In this document: in pieces, positions 30,744 to 48,150 of the stretch
Layout of the letters: every line of letters starts with the position of its first letter
Numbering within the stretch: the stretch's first letter is position 1
DNA from: Basidiobolus meristosporus CBS 931.73
Lineage: Eukaryota > Basidiobolomycota > Basidiobolomycetes > Basidiobolales > Basidiobolaceae
Reading direction: 5' to 3'
Length of the DNA stretch: 64,000 bases
NCBI GenBank assembly: GCA_002104905.1
Contig: MCFE01000034.1
Span: 124,001 to 188,000, forward strand
Notes under the pieces: model-generated
The model's database searches: none
What the model saw: the letters and a program-made list of their open reading frames with translations, nothing else
Told to the model about the DNA's origin: nothing
Program-made: the position numbers and the translations under genes

Positions 30744-31123
30744 CCTATGCGATACTGGTCATTCAGGTAGCCAAAGATTTGATCGAAGCAACTCGCTATT
30801 ATATACACAGCCACCAACGAGTCCGAGAGAATCAGCGATTATTTCCGATTTAAAAAACATCCATGAAACGAACGGATCTCGATTCCGTTTCAAACAGTCA
30901 TGCATGTGGCGTGGTTGGAACGAATATCTGTTTGCATTAACTGCATTTATTCATGAAGAACGAACTTCGTTTACAGTAAGAATGGAAGCACTAAAAAGTA
31001 GGCTTCTTGTCAAAAGGGTTTAACTCTAATAAACATTAAGGTGCAGATAACGCGCGGATGAGGGGATAAATAGAAATTACTACTCTGAGCGAAAGTACGT
31101 TGCGAATTCGTGGGTAATGAGGA

Positions 31124-34100
31124 TTACCAGTCCTTCACAAGACAAAGGTCGAATACAGATCCGTTGACTTCTTGCTCCTCGACGACAATGACCTCGGCAT
31201 CGGCAGCTTTCTCGGCAACTGGGAAGAGAGGTCTTCTCAAAACCTTCACTAACACCTCAACTTGCTCCTGCATAACCTTGGAGAGTTGATCTTCAGGGTC
31301 CTTCTTGAATTCATAGTACATATGAACTGGGTCAATGGGCTGCAAGTTGACCTTCTTACGAAGTCTTTGAACACGGTTGATAACTTCACGAGCAAGGCCT
31401 TCTTGTTGCAACTCGGGGTACAACTGGACATCCAACAAAACAAGGACATCCTTATCAGTGTTGGTTTCATAATGGCTGTCTTGGACATCAAAGTAACGAA
31501 TAACAGTGAGATCCTCATCGGTAAGAGTGATACCCTCAACCATGATGGTCAACTCTTGGACGAATTTCTTGACCTCGTCAGAGGTCAGGTTAGGTAGTGC
31601 CTTCTTTACCTTCATGGCATCCTTCTTCAACTTTTGGCCAAGAACCTTAAGGTCAGCCTCAGCTCTGTACTTGACTCCATATTGCTGTTCATCAGCGGTG
31701 ACGGTCAGAGTACGGATGTTAAGCTCCTCGGTAATGTATTGCTCAAGAGCCTTGACATCTTCATGGTATTGGGGATCATGATGAATGACAATAAGCTCCT
31801 TGAGGGGTGTCTTCAAGCTAATGTTCTTCTTTTCACGAATGATTCTGCCAAGCTCAATGACCGATTGCATTCTGGAGACAGCACGCTCAATTTCGGGATC
31901 GAAGTATTCTTCACGTACCTCAGGGAAGAGCAAGAAATGAATAGAACGCTCATCTTCTTGGCTGTTGGATGGAGGCAAGTATGTCTTGAGGGTTTGGTAC
32001 ATGTTCTCAGTCAAGAAGGGAGTGAAAGGAGACAATACACGGCAAAGAGTGAAAAGAACTTCGAAGAGAGTGTTCAAAGCCATGACAGCATCCTCTTGAC
32101 CATTCTCACCCTTGAGTCTCTTTCTGTTGAATCTGACATACCAATTGGTCAACTCTTCAATAAGTCTCAACAGACGAGGAACCACAGTGTACAATCTGTA
32201 AGCAGCCATCTCCTCACGGACAAAACGAATCAAAGATTGGCAGGAGGCCAAAATCCATCTGTCCATGACATTGGAGGACTTCTGTTGGGTTGGGTTATAC
32301 TTGAAGTCAATTCCGAAGTCATTCTTGATCAAAACCACTTGATTAACAAAGAATCTGTAGGCGTTGTACCAAGGAAGGAATACACGAGTGATAACATCCT
32401 TGACTCCCTCTTCCTTGAACTTGAGGGTTTCAGCACGAACAACTGGTGAGTTGATCAAGTAGAGTCTGAGAGCATCAGCACCGAAGCTGTTAATAACCTT
32501 GCCGGGCTCAGGGTAGTTCTTAAGGCGCTTGCTCATTTTCTTTCCATCTGAAGCCAAAACAAGGCCATTGACAATCAAGTTCTTGAAAGCAGGCTCGTCG
32601 AAAAGATGAGTGGAAAGGACCATCAATGTATAGAACCAGCCACGGGTTTGATCAAGACCTTCAGCAATGAAGTCAGCGGGGAAGTTAGCTTCGAACTTAT
32701 CCTTGTTCTCGAAAGGATAGTGCTGTTGGGCATAGGGCATACTACCACTTTCGAACCAGCAATCGAAAACTTCTTCGATTCTTCTCAAAACACCACGGCC
32801 AGTCTTGGAGGGGATGGTAATGCTATCGATTTTTTCACGATGGATATCAGTAATGTTAGATATGCCGGAGAGCTCCTCAAGTTCGGCAACTGAGCCAACA
32901 CATACAATCTCCTCAAAGTCTTCACTGACCCACAAAGGAATGGGTGTACCCCAATAGCGGTTTCTAGAGATGTTCCAATCTCTAGCGTTGGCAATCCAGT
33001 TGGCGAAACGCTTCTCTTGGACAAAATCAGGAACCCAGCGGGTCTTCTTGTTGTTGTTCAAAAGTTTCTCAATGACTGGCTTAACACGAACAAACCAGGA
33101 AGGTACGGCCTTGTAGATCAATGGGGTGTCGGATCTCCAGCAGAATGGGTAACTGTGCATAAGCTGAGATTGGCGGATCAATCTATTGGCGTTCTTGATA
33201 TGCTTTTGAATGGCTTTGTCAGCTTCCTTGACGTACTGACCAGCGAAATCAGTGACTTCGGCGGTGTAGTTACCCATCTCGTTAACGGGGCAAGGAACGT
33301 TACCATCTTCAGTGATAACACCATGAGCAAGGCATACGCGGAAATCGTCCTCACCGAATGCAGGGGCTTGGTGAACGATACCAGTACCACTGTCGTCGGT
33401 AACATAAGTGTCAGAGACAACCTTGAAACCCTTGCCCTTGAATTCCTCGGCATAGTAGTTGAATAGTGGTGTGTATTCAAGGCCGACCAAGTCTTTACCC
33501 TTGTACTTCTCAAGAACTTCATACTTGGCCTTCTTGGGGTTCTTGTAAAGAATTTCAAGACGCTTCTCAAGTAGAATATAAATTTGACCAGTCTCACCAT
33601 CCTTGATCTTGATGTAATCGAAGTCTGGGTGCACACAGAGGGCAAGATTGGAAGGAAGAGTCCAAGGAGTGGTAGTCCAAGCAATCAAATTTACTTCAGC
33701 ATCGCTGACCAAGGGGAAAGAAACAACAACGGCAGGATCGTTGACATCCTTGTAATTTTGGGAAGCCTCGAAGTTGGAAAGAGGAGTGTTACATCCAGTA
33801 GAGTATGGCATAACACGAACGCCACGATAGACTTGATCCTTCTCGAAGAGTTGCTTGAATACCCACCAAACACTCTCCATAAAGGAAAGGTTCAAGGTTT
33901 TGTAGTCATTATCAAAGTCAATCCAACGACCAGTTCTTTCGATAGTCTCACGCCATTCCGAAGCGTAACGCATAACAATACTACGGCATTCTTCGTTGTA
34001 CTTTTCAATTCCCATGGCCATCACATCATCTTTACCCTAAAAAAATATTAGTTTATATCCTCGAAGGATATCTGTGAAAGGTGTATCACCTTGATTCCGA

Positions 34101-34533
34101 GCTTTTTGTCAATCTCGTATTCAACAGGTAAACCGTGACAATCCCAACCGAAGCGACGTTCGACATAATGACCGGTTTGGTGAGCATAACGAGTCACAAT
34201 ATCCTATATGTAAAGCATTACTACACAGTTTTAGGGAACTACTTCATTATTTTTCTGTTACCTTGATGGTACCGGCAAGGATGTGTCCATAATGAGGAAG
34301 ACCGGTAGCGAATGGTGGACCATCATAGAAAGTATAGGGTTTTCTACCTTCGGAGAGCTTTACAGAGGTACGGAAAGCATCGATTTCCTTCCAAAAAGCA
34401 AGTATTTTTTCTTCCTCTTTGGGAAAGTTAAATTGAGCAGATCCTATTTTTGAGCAATATGAGTATTTCCCTTAGTTCGCGTAACTTCAAACGTGTCGAG
34501 ATGAACAGTAGTGACATTACCCTCGCCAGACAT
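31124..34533 (-). CDS. ILS1: Cytosolic isoleucyl-tRNA synthetase
   Basis: Class I aminoacyl-tRNA synthetase charging tRNA-Ile. Four exons (34533-34521, 34443-34262, 34203-34090, 34036-31124) sum to 3,222 nt, 1,073 aa, the size of the yeast enzyme. The HIGH-type motif is HYGH ([12 protein letters not shown]), the KMSKS loop is KMSKR ([17 protein letters not shown]), and the editing/CP1 region lies between them ([16 protein letters not shown]). The C-terminal half carries the anticodon-binding domain of the eukaryotic type. The 13-nt first exon encodes the start MSGE. Confidence 0.97.
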
Positions 34534-34914
34534 TTTGCAAGGTGGGAGCGAAGTGAAGGCGGAACGTTGTAGTAGCCTTTATTACAATTTATTGTAACAC
34601 TTTTTTTTTCGATAGATGCTGTGATCGAATCAAAATTTTGGCCATTGTTATTCATCCCAGCATGTTAAATACTTTGCCATATCTGTACCTTGAAATTGAT
34701 CCCCTAAAATCCGTAGTTTTTCCCAGACATACGTAGCTACCTAACCAGACATTCGGAAATGCCAGTATTACCAACAATGAGTCATGGTGACTCATTCCAT
34801 ACAATATATGCAACCAATGTTGGAGTAACTAGAGGGCATATCTTGAATATTTTTGTAAACTTAGCACAAATTTAACCCTTCTTTTGAATAAAACTTGTCA
34901 CTGCTACAAACTAA

Positions 34915-37235
34915 ATGGATAGCAAAAGTCAAAAATACGATAGACAGTTAAGGTGCGTGACTGACTTTTGTATGCATCCAGTACCTCGTCACTTTGGCCT
35001 AACGCTCTACAAGATTATGGCACGCCAACGGCCAGACTGCGCTTGAAAATGCCAATGTATGTTTAGTTAATGGAACAGCAACTGGCGCGGAGATTTTAAA
35101 GAATCTGATACTTCCAGGTTAGACAAGGTTGGGCCATGAGGCTAAATTTTACCCAAGCTGATAACTTTACTACATACCTGTCAGGAATTGGCTCTTTTAC
35201 AATTTTGGACAACAAAATAGTGGACAGCAAAGACGTAGGAAATAATTTCTACCTAGAAATGTCCAGTGTTGGTCGTTCTCGTGCACAATCGGTCGCACAC
35301 TTCCTTAAAGAACTCAACGAGGATGTGAAAGGATTCCACAAGCAAGAGGTAATAAAACCAAATACCCTATGCTAACCTAGCCTAGTGTTACTGCGTCTTT
35401 GTGGCTTAGTAAAAACATGAGCGTCACATAGTCTCTACTTTACGGTGGTTGATCAAACACAATAATGTTATCTATATTACTAGGATGTTTATGGGCTGAT
35501 TGAACAACGGCCAGAATTCTTCAAGCAGTTTTCAATAGTTATCGCCTTGGAAGTGCCAGAAAGCTACTTGATTAAGCTATCTGAATATTGCTGGAGGGAA
35601 AATATTGCCTTGATAGCAGTAAGAAGCTTTGGATACATGGGTTACTTACGGATTGCAGTACCAGAGCATACAGGTCACTATACCTTTATACTTGTGCACG
35701 GCTCCTATAGCTAACTCAGCCATTAATTTAGTTATTGAAACCCACTCCGAGAATACGATCGATTTACGCATTGATCGCCCTTTTCCAGAATTGGAGAAGT
35801 ACGCGAAATCCTTCGAACTTGAAAATCTGAGTAATATGGATCACGGAAATGTACCATACGTTGTCATCCTAATTCAGGCAATGCAGAAATGGAGGAGCCA
35901 GGTCCTGATCAATTAACGCTCACACTCAGCCAAGAATAAAGTAATACTGAACTATCTTTTAATCTCCACAACAGCACAATGGCCAGCTACCGAATGTTTA
36001 TGCCGAGAAAACTGAGTTTAGGAAACAGATACAGCAGATGTCCCGATCTGTCGACGAGGAGAACTTCGAAGAAGCTACGAATATGGTGCTTAGAGTATGC
36101 AACCAAACAGAGGTAGTTCTTTAGATTAGTACATTGAGTAGAAATTGAATCGCTAAATAGAGTTCAAACATTAGGTACCCTCTGGGATCCGAGATTTATT
36201 CGCCTCATCTGCCAGCATTGAGATAACAAACCAAGTAATATGATGCTTACTTATTTCCAACAAAATTTGTCTTCTAACCGATGTTGCTATGCCCCTTAGA
36301 CCCCGGATTTCTGGCTGATGCTACGTGCGCTAGAGGAATTTGTAAATCACGAAGGGAATGGGTTACTTCCCGTATCCGGGTCATTGCCAGATATGAAATC
36401 TGATACTGAGCGCTATATTGCCCTACAGAATATGTAAGCCAATACCAAACCATCACATTAGAATCAAGATGACTTATCGGTTACTGAGTAGATACCGACA
36501 GAAAGCTAAAGAGGATCTATTGGCTTTGAAGAACCATCTGAAGAAACTGCTAACCAGGGTAAACCGCCCAGCTGATTCGATTACAGAGGAGCAAATTGAA
36601 GTATTCTGTAAAAACACTGGGTTTTTGACAGTTTTGAAGTATCGCCCTATTGCCGAGGAATACCAGAACTCTCCAAAAATCAAGCAAATACGTAAATTAT
36701 CAATGCTTCCGAATACTATTTGTATGTATTACTAATATCTGGTATAGGCCAATGGCTAGAGGACGAAGCGGGAAATCTACCCTATTATGTTATTGTTCGT
36801 GCAGTGGATCGATTTTATGAAGCCCACAAGCGGTATCCAGGTATGGCACCTCAGATAGATTGCTTCGAAACCTTTCAATTTACCTAGCATCTCTTAAGGC
36901 CAAGAGGACGAATCCGTAAAAGAAGACATTAAATTGCTTAAAGAAGCCACTGCCAACCTGCTAAATGAATGGGGGCTATCCAAAGAAAGCATATCTGAAG
37001 ATCATATCCATGAAGTGTATGCTCTTGATTTGCGTTATACCAGCTTCTATTCGACTTTCTGACATGCAATTACAGGTGCCGAACGGGCCTTGCTGAACTG
37101 CCAAGTATCGCAGCATTTTTAGGTGGTATTGTTTCACAAGAAGTAATTAAGCTGGTGACCAAGCAGTACATTCCACTGAACAATACACTCGTATACAATG
37201 GCATTAATGCCACCACATCCACCTATGAATTATAA
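34915..37235 (+). CDS. ULA1: NEDD8-activating enzyme E1 regulatory subunit (NAE1/Ula1)
   Basis: Non-catalytic half of the heterodimeric E1 that activates the ubiquitin-like protein NEDD8/Rub1 for cullin modification. It is spread over about ten exons beginning 34915-34952 and 35014-35117 (phases agree). Diagnostic segments: KYDRQLRLW then [71 protein letters not shown]; a [18 protein letters not shown] helical insert; and the C-terminus [33 protein letters not shown]. It lacks a catalytic cysteine, as expected for this subunit. The number of internal exons is approximate. Confidence 0.93.
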
Positions 37236-37913
37236 GCGTAGGATCTTAATCAAGATATATATATTGCCAAAAAAAGGACACGAAATAAACTCACCTGTAC
37301 TGAACTAATCTAGCCTATAGAGTTCAATGCATGAGATGTGCAAGTACAGGCCCATCACAACAGCAATTTTAAACAACAGAAACTCAGCGCCAATGCTCGA
37401 TATAGGCAATTCAGGGGAGCTTGTTAAGATGGGGAATTCCATTGGTCCGACTATTACACAGCGAAGAAATTCAAAACGATTCACCATGACTCTAAAGCAA
37501 AAAGGAAATGCTGAATTTACATCTTTCACCTAATATAGTGATACTACCTGCATATATGGTCTTCACCAATCTGAAGCTCGCATGAAGTCGACGTTTGAGC
37601 ATTCATACACCGAGCGAACTACCGAATTTGCGGTGTTTGTATGGCTATTGCTGCGATCACCCTGGCGATTACGTTTCTTCTTCTGGTTTCCTGAATGGTT
37701 CCACTGAGTTGATCGCATTCAGACCTTGGGCTGATTCCAAGTTTATGCTGGCCTCTAAACTAATGAATATACATATATATATGCACGTAAGCCACACATT
37801 TATGACTCATACCACATCTAATTCCATATCTGTATGATCCAACATGCCCAAGATAACAAATTCGTGGTCAACCTGATAAAGAAAAAATATCCTCAACCTG
37901 TAGAATATATTAA

Positions 37914-42813
<4,900 letters not shown>

Positions 42814-43378
42814 CGTATATAATCCCCACATCAGTCGTGACGAAATCCCGGCCAACCTTCATGAGCATTCACCACTGGAAAGGTGGCAAATTCACGTTTA
42901 ATTTCCGTCATCCAACCCACCTTCCTCCCTCTGATTTACATGTCTATTTCACCCCCGAACCCGATGATTACCGAAATAAAGGGGCTTACTTTCCCATGAT
43001 TTCAGAGATGGTTAATCAAATCTTGATCGGTGCCATAATGAAAAGCAAAACCTCAAGTTCATCAATAGGTTCGAAGCGTATGCGCGGAGAATTATTGCAA
43101 CAAATGTTGGGATTGTCCTGGGGTCCATAATGACTTGACTGAACAGTGAATACGAGCAATTCACTCGGCGAGTCGTCTCATTCTCTGGCCATCTCCTTCC
43201 AATTGGTTAGATCCCGTTGTCGGCGGCGGGTATTGGTTTCATCTATCAGCTCGACAGGACTCGAAGAATGCCACATACAGTATAAAGCGACCGAAGCCGG
43301 ACCTAATCATGACGCCGAATAAATTAATTCGTCTTTATCTAAGTGAGCCCAAGCACTAACTTATCCCAAGTAAGCCAG
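42814..43378. other. Intergenic region after AROM
   Basis: Contains one 89-codon ATG ORF (42861-43130, plus) only 48 bp after the AROM stop. It is probably part of the 3' UTR. No homology was recognised, and there is no promoter signal ahead of it. Confidence 0.45.
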
Positions 43379-44742
43379 ATGACCAGAAAGACGAACTTCA
43401 ACTCCGTGCTCACGAAGTTCCTGTACGAAACCTTCCCGGGGGACAAGTCGAAGCAAAAGGAACGGTAAGTCCCATCTCTCACCGAGTGCTTGGTTTGCTC
43501 AAAACTCATCCAAGTTGCAGTGTTTCAAACCAAGAGAGGTGTAGACAACCTATAGGCGAAATCCCCACCACCAAACCCAACGAATCAAGGTTCGCGAGAT
43601 CCCCTTGGTTTTCCACTTGCCCCTTGGATTAATCGCGTTCAATCTAGATTCAAATTGGATCCCGTATTTGAGAATCGAGATTACAATCATCAAGCTTACC
43701 TTGAGGAGCCGGCAGACTATTGGGCTTCGAGTGAGATAACACCGCGACATGAACAGCAGATGCTATCTAGATCTAGCACATTCCCGCAGCCTCCCACCGT
43801 CCGTGATTCCAATCATGGGAAAAAAAGGTGGAGCGTGGGTCGTGTTCCTGTTCTCGAATAAATGGCTGACCTCTTCGTTGTCTAGGTATTCCATTGACTC
43901 GAAGCTCGAAGACCCAGGCTTCCTCCAGGTCTCCTCCGCTAGCTCGCAATGTTTGGAGAATTACTTGAATCAGATTATTTATCTGGAGGTAGAGTGCTCT
44001 GTCTTTTGGGAGGTTCGGGAGATTTGGCGGGCTGATCTGTTTTACAGAAGGACAAGAGACAGCTGGTGTTGGAGCGCAAGACTTGGAAGAAGCGGTGTGT
44101 CCGTGCAGAAACGGAGCAGGTTACCCAGGCGTTGGAGTTCAAGGGTTGGACTGGATTCACTCATGCCATCCACCGTATATTTCATTCATGATTGCTTGTT
44201 TAGAAAATGTGGCCAAACTCAAGGTGCGCTATGATTCGGACCTGGCGAAACTTCGTTTGCTGCATCAGCAACGTTGTGAAAGCCTGATCAGTGAAGTCAA
44301 CCTGCTGACTCAGGTTTCTGAGACCTACAGAAACCAGCTGCTTGACCATGGAATCGAGCCGAGTAAGTTTGCAATTGGGCTCTTGCACCAAGATTCCAAA
44401 TTCTAATCCGATGTTCCTTAGGACTCGTGAGCTGCGAAGACACACTCGATGAGGATAGGAGGTATATTGAGGTAACTCAAGAGACAGCACACATTCGATA
44501 CGCGTCACCAACCCTACCCTGTCTTAGGAACGTTACAGGAAACTGAAAAGCGAACCAAGACAAGTACTAGACGATGAGCTGGACCACACTGTAGAGGTAA
44601 ACAAGTTTCAAGTACCATTCTGCGTGGTGAAGGTTATCTTACATTTCACCAGAAATTATTTCAAGCCCTAACTTATGAACTCGGTAACTACTCTACCAAT
44701 GCGAACCATGGACAGAAATTCGACTTGGCTGCAAGCATTTGA
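43379..44742 (+). CDS. Unrecognised coiled-coil protein, nine exons (300 aa)
   Basis: Exons 43379-43464, 43521-43589, 43648-43827, 43886-43988, 44048-44144, 44204-44362, 44422-44471, 44528-44596 and 44653-44742 keep phase throughout and sum to 903 nt. That is strong support for a real gene although no single ORF exceeds about 100 codons. The N-terminal ~120 residues are polar and disordered (MTRKTNFNSVLTKFLYETFP opening). From about residue 125 onward the protein is helical and coiled coil (NQIIYLEKDKRQLVLERKTW, then YDSDLAKLRLLHQQRCESLI, then VSETYRNQLLDHGIEP). A short C-terminal segment reads VEKLFQALTYELGNYS. No family is recognised. Splice donors are mostly GTAAGT/GTAACT, but the second intron uses GTTCGC. 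Confidence 0.65.
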
Positions 44743-44893
44743 TATATAGGTGTGCACCAAAGCTAAGCGGCTCGAAGGGAGAATGCGATACTGCTTTACT
44801 GTATATAAAATCGAATATAGATGGCATACCATACATGGATAGAATAAAATACAAGTAATACATTACAAATCAATTGACCATTAAACCATACAC

Positions 44894-47350
44894 TTACGGC
44901 CGGTCAAATTTGCCTCGAATGGCTGACTGAGTGGGCCTTGATGGTGTGAGCGAGCTCAATGCGCCTACTGACATTAAATAGGGAGGGGTGCTTGCGGAAG
45001 TTTGTTCTGCCGTAGCGGGGAAAGTAGGACTCAAATTACTGGTGTCAAGCTCTGTCTTTGCTCGGAAGGTGTGCTGCTGGTTTCCATTTCCTAAGAACTC
45101 TCTGGGTGAACCCCATATGGAGGAGCTATCGAATATCCCTGTACTCAAGTCATAACGTTGGGGATTTTGCGTCAGGATGTGTGTCATTAAGCATTCGAAC
45201 TGATGTGTATCACTCTCGTCGGCATCCCGTTGGACACATGAGCTTGGGAGATTGGTCCTTTCAGAAGGCTGTCCTACCGAGCAATTAATATTTGATGGTT
45301 TACCAGGCCTCATACCCGAAACAATTGCTCCAGTAGACGCCGGGTCAGGGCTGATCACGTCAGTTATCGAAAGCTGCGCCATACCTAATCATAATTGATA
45401 AGTATCCAGACTAAATGAAATCCAGACCGAGGTTCATACTTATCCTGGAAAAGCATTCGTTCAGGATTGAGAAATGGATATCTATCACTCCCCAGAGTGC
45501 CTTCCACTTCTGCAGCGTGTTATGAAGGAATCGATAGAACTTCAAGGAACGCTGAGCTAGATTGCGGTCTTTGGATTTGCATCCCTGTAAGAAGAAGCGA
45601 GCGGCGAAAAAGATACAAACGCTATACATAGGATCGGCCTCAATGATTGAGGTGCTGTTGACTTCTTGTACAGCAAATGCAATCATTTTGGCCGACGTAA
45701 AGCACCTTATGACTGTTTCTGTAACGTTTGGAGCCTTTGGAGTAGCCTTTACTCCAAATACTGGCAGGTGAATCCAGATATCGATGGCGTGCCTCATCGA
45801 ATCCAAGAATGCAATCTGAGAAAAGTTGTATGGGTTTCCCTTGATTGTCTCTTCAGGTTTGTACCTGTATTGCGGGGGTAGGTTTGTTTCCCAGGCTTCC
45901 AGAGCAAACTTGATTTGTGGAAACACATAGTCTTTTTGAACCGGCGTCAGAGTTCCAAAGCGCATTATCCCTCTTAGAGTCCGTGCCATGATAGTTATCA
46001 AGGCCACGTGTATGGCTAGTAAGCCTGTATTTGGTGCGGTTACCATCGAAACCACCTGGCTTGGAAGATCTCGATCAAACCTGCATATCATAGTGTCAAC
46101 TGGCTGGCCCTGTTCCCACTTATCATCCACGCAAGGCAACATGCTACAGCAGTCATCCTCATTGATTAGCGGCGGCCTTACTATAGCGACACCAACATAC
46201 ACATCGAATATATAGCTAAACCACCAAACTCTTCTGGAGGTTTCCCTGTTAATCCACTGACTAGCGGTCAAATGCTTCGCTTCGTTTTGAACCTCATCAA
46301 GTCGGAAAAAGCCAAGCCCTTGTGCCATTCTAGGAAAGTGACATTAGTCGAAATAACCGTGTCAGCAGGAGTGGGTAAAGCTTACCGTATGGCCGTAGCT
46401 ACCATGGTGAAAGAAAAGTTAATACAGTGGCTTTGAAATTGATGAATGATACCACCTACCTGAGTAAGTACCGGCTCGGTTGATATTTCCGCGGGCCAAT
46501 TCATAGATACACATATGCAACATGGCTTGGCTGGATTCCAACGTTGGCTCATCGATTAGCAGAAGTAGTTCCTCTTCAACCGCCTTGGCGTAGGAAGTGT
46601 CAACCTCCTCACTTGTTATGCTAGCCCTATAGCGAGATGCCACGGCACAAATACTATTGATAAGCGTAGTCGACACTTGACCTTCTTGGTATTTCTCATC
46701 AAACTCCTTGGGATGAACGAAAGGATAATGATGGTGGATATTTTGAAAATAGTAATCTATGAGTTGGCGTGTTTGAGAGTTGGTAGGTGGGTGTTGAGGA
46801 AGCATATGGTGGGCACTACTTGTATTATCTGAACTCCCCCATCCATACTCAGGATTAGTGTGCCTCCTTTTTATGTAAGGGGAGTATTCTTTCAGAGTTG
46901 ACAACTCGCTAAATTGTTCAGACATATTGTCCACACTTCTCTCGGCTTGATTCTCTAGCAAGGTTAGTGTTCCTCTCTCTGTAGTGGTGCTTATGGTATC
47001 TGGATTTGGGTGAATTCTGTGACTGCCAATGCATTGAGTGTCACGCTGGATGGGCAAAATTGGGTTGGCATACTCAGTCCTGAAGAATTCCCACCGAAAT
47101 AGGAAGAAGCGCTATGGTTCGGTTGATCAAAGTTGACAATTTTTTCCAGGCCTCCGTTTGGAGTTTCATCGAACAGATTCAAGCGTTGTCGAGGGCCTCT
47201 TTTCTTATTTCCAGTTAGAAAAGTACATGCGACATTCAGCCTGCGGCATGTGGTGCAGGCAGGCTGATCCGTGTCACATCTCACCTTCATGCGACGACAG
47301 CAGTCGCAGGCTTGTGTGAGCCTTCTCCGTTTCCTTGTGAAGTTGTTCAT
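44894..47350 (-). CDS. Zn2Cys6 transcription factor with fungal-specific TF domain
   Basis: Five exons (47350-47074, 46999-46460, 46398-46386, 46329-45440, 45384-44894) sum to 2,211 nt, 736 aa. The zinc cluster at residues 14-41 has the spacing C-x2-C-x6-C-x6-C-x2-C-x6-C and is preceded by a basic RKRRR stretch. The middle homology domain includes LIDYYFQNIHHHYPFVHPKEF, TAIRMAQGLGFFRLD and RRVWWFSYIFDVYVGVAIVRPPLI. The C-terminus is Ser/Thr/Pro-rich. A 13-nt microexon (46398-46386) supplies part of the conserved AIRMAQ motif. The start at 47350 was chosen because a TATATAA lies about 62-68 bp upstream. Target genes are unknown; AROM and BRE1 flank it by position only. Confidence 0.9.
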
Positions 47351-47410
47351 ACTAGCTATCCATGGGATATGTGTAGATCGAAGTTTGACTCCTCGGGTCT
47401 GAGTCGGATG

Positions 47411-47419
47411 CTTATATAG
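47411..47419 (-). promoter_or_regulatory. TATA box of the Zn2Cys6 gene
   Basis: CTATATAAG on the minus strand about 62-68 bp above the ATG at 47350. It disfavours the longer in-frame N-terminal extension. Confidence 0.5.
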
Positions 47420-48150
47420 CTTTGAGCTCAAACCACTTTTAGCACATGTGCCTCGACAAACAACTCGGAGCTGCCGATTGGGCCCGACAGCCATTACTTT
47501 TCCGGGAAAATATGCCTTTTTAATGGATGAATTGATCTCCGCGTTAATGTCGGGTCGTGTGACATCCAATACCACGTATGTCGTAGATCTCATTGCCATT
47601 ATTGATTTTACAGGTAGTACCTTTGGCTCGACGCTATGGAAATCCAAGCACCATATTCAACAAGTACGCCTCTATCCTAAATTAGTGGGGCTCGCCTCTG
47701 AAGCAAGTGGTTTAGGAGTCTTTGCCACTATAACATTCCCTTCTGATCAACGACAACGATAGGGCTTGACCGTTTTCAAGTGGAATCATGACATTACAAA
47801 TAGCCGCCCTCCCAATCCGATCAATCTTCCGAGCTGATTGGAATCAACGGCTATTCAATTAATCAGCGAATTGTAATCACTGATCATGTGAGCCCGTAGA
47901 GTTTCGTGTTTCAAGTGGAATGAGGTATGGCTCGAATGAATGAATTGGCTTCGTTTTCTTTCATATCTTCTGTCAACTAAAGCGGTGAACGAAGTTGGAG
48001 TCGCTCAGCTTCACCATCCATACAACATTCAGTACAGAATATCATTATTTTGTAAGGTTACCTGTAATTCGCGACATCCACGAGTCCAGTCGTTCTTTCA
48101 AAACCAACCTAAAACGCTTGCTGTTATTCTGTAGAGAAAATACAACAGTG
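47420..48150. other. Intergenic region
   Basis: Divergent promoter region of the Zn2Cys6 gene and BRE1. Nothing further recognised. Confidence 0.5.

Noticed and set aside
42861-43130. 89-aa ORF just downstream of AROM
   Set aside because: Probably AROM 3' UTR: it starts 48 bp after the stop codon, has no promoter signal and no recognisable homology.
47351-47647. N-terminal extension of the Zn2Cys6 regulator
   Set aside because: In-frame but placed across the TATA-like TATATAA. The zinc cluster already lies at the usual distance from the ATG at 47350.
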